NCBI GenBank assembly: GCA_045105615.1
Contig: JBGCDS010000022.1
Coordinates: forward strand, 1-64,000
Reading direction: 5' to 3'
Source: UBA1858 sp045105615
Lineage (GTDB): Bacteria > Pseudomonadota > Gammaproteobacteria > UBA4575
Length of the DNA: 64,000 nt
Shown here: positions 25,031-30,809 of the stretch, piece after piece
How positions within the stretch are numbered: the first letter of the stretch is position 1
How the letters are laid out: each line of letters opens with the position of its first letter
The notes under the pieces: generated by a model
The model's input: only the letters and a program-made list of their open reading frames with translations
Told to the model about the DNA's origin: nothing
The model's database searches: none
Position numbers and translations under genes: made by a program

Positions 25031-25594
25031 ATGAATGAAAACAGCTCAAATTTCCCAAGTTGGATTAAGTGGACTCACCTTGGTTTAGCATTCTTTGGTA
25101 TCACTGCGTATTTAACTGGTGAACTAGCAGAAGACTCAAATAGCTATGGTTATTTGTTACATGCTTATTTAGGATTGACTCTTTTGGTGTTTCTAATAAA
25201 TAGATTCTTTTATGGTCTCTTGGGTCGAAATGTATACCGGTTTTCAAATTGGTTCCCTTATAAGCCCTCATACTTAGTCACTATTAAAGAGGACTTGATA
25301 ACCCTCGCAAAATTCAAGTTACCTAAACGAGAAGACCATCGAGGATTAGCTGGTTTAGTCCAAGCATATGGTTTGGCGATATTTAGTTGGATGGCTATTA
25401 CAGGAACAATTATGTTTGTAATGGATGTTAGTGACCACTCCATCATATCCGAATTACACGAAGTGGGAGAAGGACTTATCCCTCTGTTTTTAGGACTTCA
25501 TTTGGGTGCGGTTGCTTTGCATATGATTTCTGGCCACAATCTTTTATCAAAAATATTTCCCATGAGAAATAAAAAGAAAGAAAGTACGACTTGA
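25031..25594 (+). CDS. cytochrome b561-like membrane haem protein
   Basis: A 187-residue protein with four predicted membrane spans at about 13-30, 40-60, 108-131 and 150-170, matching the cytochrome b561/Ni-hydrogenase b-subunit fold. Histidines that could ligate two b haems are H16, H44, H143 and H157, with others at H164 and H169. It begins 7 bases after GGAGAAGG. No hydrogenase, catalase or electron-donor gene lies nearby. Its only partner is the LuxR-type regulator whose start overlaps its stop by four bases, so it may act as a redox input for that regulator. Electron carriage is family knowledge and the sensing role is inference. Confidence 0.85.
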   Translation: MNENSSNFPSWIKWTHLGLAFFGITAYLTGELAEDSNSYGYLLHAYLGLTLLVFLINRFFYGLLGRNVYRFSNWFPYKPSYLVTIKEDLITLAKFKLPKREDHRGLAGLVQAYGLAIFSWMAITGTIMFVMDVSDHSIISELHEVGEGLIPLFLGLHLGAVALHMISGHNLLSKIFPMRNKKKESTT

Positions 25595-26064
25595 ATATTC
25601 GACATATATGTAAAAACTATCTTCCAGTTATAGTACTGGGCTCTGCAACTGCATTTTTCTTATATGACATTATTTCTGATGTGATTAAAGGGGATGAGGG
25701 GACACTACATTTAATCATTGAAGGTTTTATATTTTTCGCCACCACAGTAATACTTGCTTATGAAGTGTTACGAGTAATACAGCTGAGAAAAGATTTAACA
25801 AAAGAGCAAGATAAGGTCTTAAGACTTTCTGGTGAACTAAGCGAGGTAATCCAAAAAGACTTTGAGAAGTGGAAACTCAGCGAAAGTGAAAAAGAAGTAG
25901 CAATCTTGTTAATTAAAGGACTATCGATGAATGAAATTGGTGAACTTAGAAGCGTAAAGGAGAAGACTGTACGCCAACAAGCGACCAGTATCTATTCTAA
26001 ATCTAAGTGTCCTAATCGGCATGAATTAGCCGCAAAGTTTATTGAAGATTTGCTAAATGTCTAA
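25591..26064 (+). CDS. membrane-anchored LuxR-type HTH regulator
   Basis: A 157-residue protein. Two membrane spans (about residues 10-28 and 41-60) precede a short linker predicted to be a coiled coil (LRKDLTKEQDKVLRLSGELSE) and a C-terminal GerE/LuxR helix-turn-helix (LSESEKEVAILLIKGLSMNEIGELRSVKEKTVRQQ). The start is TTG at 25591, in the overlap TTGA with the stop of the cytochrome b561 gene; no other start fits, and the coupling implies fixed stoichiometry. There is no phosphoacceptor or autoinducer domain, so the input probably comes from the membrane partner. Confidence 0.85.
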   Translation: MNIRHICKNYLPVIVLGSATAFFLYDIISDVIKGDEGTLHLIIEGFIFFATTVILAYEVLRVIQLRKDLTKEQDKVLRLSGELSEVIQKDFEKWKLSESEKEVAILLIKGLSMNEIGELRSVKEKTVRQQATSIYSKSKCPNRHELAAKFIEDLLNV

Positions 26065-26073
26065 ACTTACTAT

Positions 26074-26098
26074 GACCGCTTTTGAGCCGAAAGCGGTC
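26074..26098 (+). terminator. hairpin after the b561-luxR pair
   Basis: GACCGCTTT (26074-26082), loop TGAGCCG, AAAGCGGTC (26090-26098) is a perfect 9-bp stem ten bases after the LuxR stop. No T-run follows, so it is a weak terminator or a dispersed palindromic element. Confidence 0.5.
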
Positions 26099-26129
26099 GC
26101 TAATGTACGACCAATAATTGCTATCAAAT

Positions 26130-26549
26130 TTAATCCTTTAAGTAGGCTTCAAGTTTCAGCCGAATCTTTGTTTTCCGAGTAAACCGGACTTGGCGTTCCC
26201 AACTCAGCAATGTGCACTCATCAATATCCAGTTTATGGCCGAGTGCTTTGGCAGACAACCCTTCATACATCCGTTTAAACCTCACCTTCTGACCCAAGCT
26301 TTTAGGGTGCGTCATGATTGGGCAATAACCCAAATATTGGATGATTTTGGGTAGAAATTGAATGGTTGGAGGGTGCTTGCCATATTCCCAATGAATGACA
26401 TTTTCCTCAGATGTCTCTAATATTTGGGCAAGTTGCTTCACCTGAAGCTTTTCATCCATGCGCTTCGTTCTGAGGTGATCGCCTATATGATTCAACGACT
26501 TAGGATAATTTTTAGTCCTATTCTTTGCGGTTAAGGTCAACCATGGCAA
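26130..26549 (-). CDS. tandem XRE-type HTH protein
   Basis: A 139-residue protein with two related helix-turn-helix units: PKSLNHIGDHLRTKRMDEKLQVKQLAQIL at about residues 17-65 and PKSLGQKVRFKRMYEGLSAKALGHKL at about 82-130, each followed by a W-E pair. The internal duplication is clear by eye. This type of double-XRE protein is common on mobile DNA, with unknown targets. The start lies at the island edge, five bases from the displaced comM fragment. It is transcribed toward the LuxR gene, convergent with it. Confidence 0.7.
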   Translation of the reverse strand: MPWLTLTAKNRTKNYPKSLNHIGDHLRTKRMDEKLQVKQLAQILETSEENVIHWEYGKHPPTIQFLPKIIQYLGYCPIMTHPKSLGQKVRFKRMYEGLSAKALGHKLDIDECTLLSWERQVRFTRKTKIRLKLEAYLKD

Positions 26550-26553
26550 CTTA

Positions 26554-27039
26554 GCAACGCGTCCCTGCCCAAATGGCTGCGATATTAATAATTATGGCCA
26601 GTGTGAATGCTCTAGCCAGCAATTAAAAAGATATCGCAATAAAATATCAGCACCTTTACTCGACAGGATTGATATACAAGTTAGCGTTCCTAAATTACCA
26701 ACTCATACATTATTTGATACTACTATGACGCCTCAGGAAGACTGGCAACGCATTCAAATGAATATAACTAATGCACGCGCAATTCAAATCGAAAGACAAG
26801 GAAAGCTCAATGCACTTTTGGAAGGCAAACAAATGCAACAAGTGTGTCAGTTACCACAGGAAGAGAAACAAAAAATATTAGTGATGTTTGAGCGTTTAAA
26901 TATTAGTGCGCGTGCTTTTCATCGAATTTTAAAAACAGCACGAACCATCGCTGACTTAGAACAAGCGCAAGACATCACCCAGACACATATATCCGAAGCA
27001 ATGTCTTATCGCCAATTTGACCGCTTATTGAAAGCGTAA
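26554..27039 (+). pseudogene. displaced 3' fragment of comM
   Basis: From GCA at 26554 (or surely from CCC at 26563) to the stop at 27039 the frame matches the last third of ComM: PCPNGCDINNYGQCEC, LKRYRNKISAPLLDRIDIQ, ISARAFHRILK and ending RQFDRLLKA. It lacks both Walker motifs and any start, so it cannot work alone. It differs from the tail of the intact comM at roughly a third of residues by eye, although short DNA blocks are identical. NPCPNG is closer to the family motif than the NPCSAG of the intact copy. It is best read as the original chromosomal comM end. Confidence 0.85.
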
Positions 27040-27055
27040 GATTTTTTTAGTCTGA

Positions 27056-27532
27056 CTATTTAAGCATGTGGTCGACGGCCGCTTTGATTGCGTCATCCGA
27101 CATATCTGCTCGCCCACCCTTTGCAGGCATTGCACCAATACCATTGATAGCATTTGCATACAGAACATCATTACCTTTAGCTAGACGTGGTGCCCATGCG
27201 GCAGCATCACCTGGCTTAGGCGCATTTAACACACCTGAAGTGTGACATGAAGCACACACCTGCTGGTACACCTGATCTCCACTTAAATCTGCAGCGGCTA
27301 CCTGTGTTGGCACCGCAGCGACTGCTGACGCACCTGCTCCTTCAGGAACACTGCCAATGTAGACTTCGCCTACAGGCTTAACTCTTTCTGCGACAGCTTT
27401 TTGTACGCGCGAATCTGACGCCATTGCGTCATCTTTGTACAAAATATTAGCAATCACAAGAATTGTAATCGTAAGGCCCACTAAGCCGACTAATACGGCC
27501 ATAAACATCGTTGTAAACTGTCTATCTTCCAA
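27056..27532 (-). CDS. cytochrome c5-type membrane-anchored cytochrome
   Basis: A 158-residue c-type cytochrome. An N-terminal anchor spans about residues 9-32 (MFMAVLVGLVGLTITILVIANI), followed by an Ala/Val-rich linker and one class I haem domain with CASCH at residues 93-97 and an axial Met in AMPAKGG. The sequence around GVLNAPKPGDAAAWAPRLAKG is typical of cytochrome c5/c555. It should carry electrons in the periplasm, anchored to the inner membrane. It lies convergent with the comM fragment, 16 bases away, and is the first core gene after the island. Confidence 0.92.
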   Translation of the reverse strand: MEDRQFTTMFMAVLVGLVGLTITILVIANILYKDDAMASDSRVQKAVAERVKPVGEVYIGSVPEGAGASAVAAVPTQVAAADLSGDQVYQQVCASCHTSGVLNAPKPGDAAAWAPRLAKGNDVLYANAINGIGAMPAKGGRADMSDDAIKAAVDHMLK

Positions 27533-28057
27533 GTTAACTCCTGATCAATATACTTGCCTAAAAATTTAGGTCGCGATTATAAATCATATACGTCGTCACC
27601 ACCACGTGATAAGCGCGACTGAATTTGATTCGTTTTTATCTTTCGATACCAATTAGTTATCGAGCAATAACAGAAATCTGTAATGACTTAGTTACCAAAT
27701 GATGCATTGAGGCAGTTATATGGCCGCCAAACTCATATTCCGTCAATTTAACGCCGTTTATCAAACCGCCTACCTCCCTCATCCAGCGACAAATATCACC
27801 TTGCATAGTTAGGGCTATGCTTAACCTATTCACCAGGATGTGGGCTCAAGACAAGATTTAGCTATGCGAACAGATTTACGTAGAAAAACAAAATGTATCT
27901 ATTTCAGAATAGTCAATGCGACAGCTAAAGCCTCTGGCAATGAGCCTTATGACAACAATGATGAGTACGTCATTGAGCGAAAAAAATCAGCTACGCTTTT
28001 ATTATCGCCGAGCAGCTTAAGAAGATACCGTTAGCACCTGACAACCCTTAGGGTCAG
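27533..28057. other. 525-base region without a supported gene
   Basis: Between the cytochrome c5 start and the dsbA stop no reading frame has a convincing protein pattern; a 64-codon frame at 27840-28034 is probably chance. A minus-strand frame ending at about 27580 (SRLSRGGDDVYDL) looks mildly protein-like and could be a gene remnant. Small inverted repeats such as CAATGA/TCATTG near 27956-27975 occur. The region next to the c5 start should hold its promoter. Confidence 0.35.
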
Positions 28058-28699
28058 TTATTCTCCACTTTTAGCAGTTAATTCATTAATCACACCAACT
28101 AATTGCTCATAGCCACCTGCTTCAGAAGCTGAGGTCTTATATTTTCCGTCAACAATCACTGCTGGCACACCAGTAATTTGATACTGGCGAATGAGTTGCT
28201 TTGCGCGGTTGATCTTAGTTTCTACTGCAAATGAGGCAAAACTCTCTCTAAATTTTGCTTCATCAATACCATTTGCAGCAAGGAATCTCGCCATAGAGTC
28301 TAAGTCATGTAACCCACGTCCCTGCTCATGTATCCCACTGAATAGTAATTCGTGCCCTTGTTCTAACTTATCCATCAGCTGTAACGCATAATAAGCACGT
28401 GCATGTTGCTCCCAACGGGCATTGAATATGGCAGGCACGCGTACGAAATTGATATCTTCTGCTTTAGTCTGCTTCCACTTCTTAATATGCGGCTCAAAAT
28501 CAAAGCAGTGTGAACACCCATACCAGAATAGCTCGACAACTTCGTGACGAGCATCATTTTCGACCAATCTTGGTACCGTAGGGTCGATACTCGCATAACC
28601 CTGTCCACCTTGAGGATGATTGTGGCTATCCTCAGCAATGGCTATTGGGTTAACAATTAGTAACGCTAACAGACCTGTGATCTTAAAAAATTTATCCAT
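28058..28699 (-). CDS. dsbA: thiol:disulfide interchange protein DsbA
   Basis: A 213-residue periplasmic oxidase that introduces disulfides into secreted proteins. Seen: a signal peptide ending near residue 22 (PIAIA), the thioredoxin-fold active site FWYGCSHCFDFEP (C62 and C65; the dipeptide is Ser-His instead of Pro-His), the helical insertion, and the cis-Pro loop GVPAVIVDGKY. The neighbourhood of cytochrome c4 upstream and yihA/polA beyond is normal for gammaproteobacteria. It and cytochrome c4 are on the same strand with a 119-base gap. Confidence 0.95.
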   Translation of the reverse strand: MDKFFKITGLLALLIVNPIAIAEDSHNHPQGGQGYASIDPTVPRLVENDARHEVVELFWYGCSHCFDFEPHIKKWKQTKAEDINFVRVPAIFNARWEQHARAYYALQLMDKLEQGHELLFSGIHEQGRGLHDLDSMARFLAANGIDEAKFRESFASFAVETKINRAKQLIRQYQITGVPAVIVDGKYKTSASEAGGYEQLVGVINELTAKSGE

Positions 28700-28818
28700 T
28701 TTTATCTATCCAGTTAAACTATCCAAGTTGGTTGCTTTTCGCACAAAAATATCTATATGCTTGATAACACTGACATTTAGAACACGTTAAAAACTGATAG
28801 TTCCACACTCTGTACTAT

Positions 28819-29439
28819 TTAGTGCAACCCTTGGATGTACTGAGCAAGAGCTTTGATTTCGGTATCAGTAAGACGCTCAGTGACGCTGACCATAATTGAT
28901 ACAGCAGGATCAATATTCTTCTCTAATGTTGGGTCAATTGCACGGTAGGTGACTAATCTGCTTTCTGTATAAGCAGCGTGTTGGCTGCTCAATCTAGGGA
29001 ATTTAGCTGGTAGATTGCCGGCACCATTTGGAAGATGGCAAGCGGTACATGCAGTCACGTCCTTATCAATGATCCCGCCGCGATAAATAGCTTCACCCAT
29101 TTCTACTAACTCAGGATCAGCCGCACCTGGTGTACTTGTTTGTGCTGAGTAATATGCTGCTAGATCAAGCATGTCTTGTTCACTCAAAGCTGCAGCTTGA
29201 GGCGCCATGAGAGCATTAGCACGTGTTCCATCTTTAAACTTCTGTAATTGCTCGGCTATATAAGGTGCACCTTGTTCGGCTAATTTAGGCCAGGCAGGAT
29301 TAACGCTATTGCCATCAGCACCATGACACGCAGCACATGGAGCCGACTTAGCTTTCCCTGCTTCAGCGTCCCCTGCTGCGAATGATGAATGGCTACCAAA
29401 TACAAATAGTAGAATTAATAACTGGATAGAAATTTTCAT
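28819..29439 (-). CDS. dihaem cytochrome c4
   Basis: A 206-residue periplasmic cytochrome with two c-type domains: CAACHGADG near residue 34 and CTACHLPNG near 133, each with a downstream Met ligand (ALMAPQAAAL, SIMVSVTERL). A signal peptide (ISIQLLILLFVFGSHSSFA) precedes it. The ATG at 29439 is chosen over one seven codons upstream because GGGAAGG lies just before it and the signal peptide then starts MKIS. Cytochrome c4 feeds electrons to terminal oxidases. Confidence 0.94.
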   Translation of the reverse strand: MKISIQLLILLFVFGSHSSFAAGDAEAGKAKSAPCAACHGADGNSVNPAWPKLAEQGAPYIAEQLQKFKDGTRANALMAPQAAALSEQDMLDLAAYYSAQTSTPGAADPELVEMGEAIYRGGIIDKDVTACTACHLPNGAGNLPAKFPRLSSQHAAYTESRLVTYRAIDPTLEKNIDPAVSIMVSVTERLTDTEIKALAQYIQGLH

Positions 29440-29519
29440 GTGACCTTCCCAAAAGTGCATAATCTAAGTTAAACAACCCACGCACCATTTAGTGCGGGCG
29501 CTTTGTATACCATAAAACT

Positions 29520-30155
29520 ATGAAGCCTCGCAAAACTAACCCCAAAATTATGGATTTTAAAAATCAATTAGCTAATACCGCATTCTACACCAGTGCTTCA
29601 TCTTCAGACTCATTACCTGCTGACGAAGGTTACGAAGTAGCCTTTGCCGGACGTTCAAATGCGGGTAAATCTAGTGCAATTAATCGTCTATGTAATCAAA
29701 AAAGTCTGGCTCGCACGTCTAAAACACCAGGGCGCACTCAGTTGATCAATTTTTTTAGTGTTTCTCCGGCAAATAAGCTCACTGATTTACCTGGGTATGG
29801 CTATGCCAAAGCCAGTCATAGTAAACAGCGGCAATGGCTTGAATTACTTGAATATTACTTTACTCACCGACAAGCACTAAAAGGTACGATCATTGTGATG
29901 GATATTCGTCATCCGTTCCAGGATGCTGACCAGAAAATGATCGATTGGTGCATGCATCACCAATGTGATGTGCATATATTATTGAATAAATCAGACAAAC
30001 TGACCCGCAACAAAGCACACAATCAGCTGCAGGCAGCGAATAATATATTAGCAAATTATCCTGCGGGATCAATGAGCATTCAGTTATTTTCTGCAATGAC
30101 GGGTGATGGCGTGGAAGAGGCAATGAGCAAGATATACAGCTGGTTTGGAGACTAA
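29520..30155 (+). CDS. yihA: ribosome biogenesis GTPase YsxC/EngB
   Basis: A 211-residue GTPase needed for large-subunit assembly. Seen: G1 GRSNAGKSS near residue 47, G2 area TSKTPGRTQLINFF, G3 DLPGYGYA, G4 NKSD and G5-like SAMTGDG. Length and motifs are standard. It is divergent from cytochrome c4, with 80 bases between the starts, and ends at a strong hairpin. Confidence 0.96.
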   Translation: MKPRKTNPKIMDFKNQLANTAFYTSASSSDSLPADEGYEVAFAGRSNAGKSSAINRLCNQKSLARTSKTPGRTQLINFFSVSPANKLTDLPGYGYAKASHSKQRQWLELLEYYFTHRQALKGTIIVMDIRHPFQDADQKMIDWCMHHQCDVHILLNKSDKLTRNKAHNQLQAANNILANYPAGSMSIQLFSAMTGDGVEEAMSKIYSWFGD

Positions 30156-30164
30156 ATAAAATAG

Positions 30165-30192
30165 CCCTGAAGCAAGTTAAATTGCTTCAGGG
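30165..30192. terminator. bidirectional terminator between yihA and the small secreted protein gene
   Basis: CCCTGAAGCAA (30165-30175), loop GTTAAA, TTGCTTCAGGG (30182-30192) is a perfect 11-bp stem. On the minus strand it is followed by TATTTTATTT, a good terminator for the gene at 30314-30667. On the plus strand AT-rich sequence follows, giving weaker termination of yihA. Confidence 0.8.
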
Positions 30193-30202
30193 AAATAAAT
30201 TA

Positions 30203-30266
30203 GGCTCGGAATTGGGGAGACCGAGCCTTCCGCTCAGGGAGGGAAGCGGTTGTGCATTAACTGCAC
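30203..30266. repeat. cluster of further short hairpins
   Basis: GGCTCGG-11 nt-CCGAGCC (30203-30227), CTTCC-9 nt-GGGAAG (around 30228-30245) and TGTGCA-ttaac-TGCACA (30251-30266, approximate limits) follow each other with little gap. Together with the terminator they make four stems in about 100 bases. A structured 3' region or a small RNA is possible. Confidence 0.5.
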
Positions 30267-30313
30267 ATGGTAATTAGGACTTAGCTTTTTAGGATTAGTT
30301 CCTGAAAATAATA

Positions 30314-30667
30314 TTAAAAACTTTTCTTTATATACACACCGTAACTCTCATCTTCTACCTGCCCAAGTTTTCTTGGACGATTTTCATAGTCACTGTTTTC
30401 GGATAGTGCTTTATGTAATGAATCATTGGTGAATACACCAATTTTAGTTTGTGCTTCAGGCAATGGGGCAAATTTAATCTCTTCTTGCTCATTACCTTGA
30501 TAGTCGGCTGCAATGCCTGAAGATAAGTTCACCCATTGTTGCGATGAATTCACCTGGTTTGTTTCGATGCCATGATATAAATTTAATAGCTCTTCACGTT
30601 GCAGATCTAATGCAAATGCTGAAGTGCTAAATAACAGCGATGTCCCCACTATAATATTGCGAATCAT
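30314..30667 (-). CDS. small secreted protein of unknown function
   Basis: A 117-residue protein with a signal peptide (IIVGTSLLFSTSAFA, cleavage before LDLQ). The mature 98 residues are polar, with no cysteines and no recognised domain (EELLNLYHGIETNQVNSS, FAPLPEAQTKIGVFTNDSL). It is probably periplasmic or exported. It is monocistronic, ends before a strong terminator and faces away from polA. I see no family assignment. Confidence 0.65.
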   Translation of the reverse strand: MIRNIIVGTSLLFSTSAFALDLQREELLNLYHGIETNQVNSSQQWVNLSSGIAADYQGNEQEEIKFAPLPEAQTKIGVFTNDSLHKALSENSDYENRPRKLGQVEDESYGVYIKKSF

Positions 30668-30809
30668 ATTCTTATCCTCGTCCTGTTTGAGTCTTTAACC
30701 ACTCGCATCTCAATCTTCTGTTGAGTAGGCAAGCGTTGTCATGCAGAGGATTATAAGAACCCGCTTTACCTCAAGTAGCTAGACAGGATTAATGGTTCTA
30801 GGCACACGA

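Larger units (their letters stand above)
19088..26553. mobile_element. genomic island flanked by comM and a partial comM copy
   Basis: The segment between the intact comM and the comM 3' fragment carries accessory genes of mixed orientation: hipBA, the tail of a large serine recombinase, a truncated H-NOX gene, an MCP, a broken cheW, a cytochrome b561/LuxR pair and a double-HTH protein. The arrangement fits integration into comM by an element that carries a replacement 3' end, which leaves the original end displaced. The recombinase remnant is a candidate for the original integrase, although it has since lost its catalytic domain. No terminal inverted repeats or clean direct repeats are seen, so the outer limits are approximate. 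The core genome resumes at cytochrome c5. Confidence 0.6.

Noticed and set aside
27840..28034. 64-codon frame upstream of dsbA's 3' end
   Set aside because: No ribosome binding site and no family-like pattern; probably chance in an open gap.
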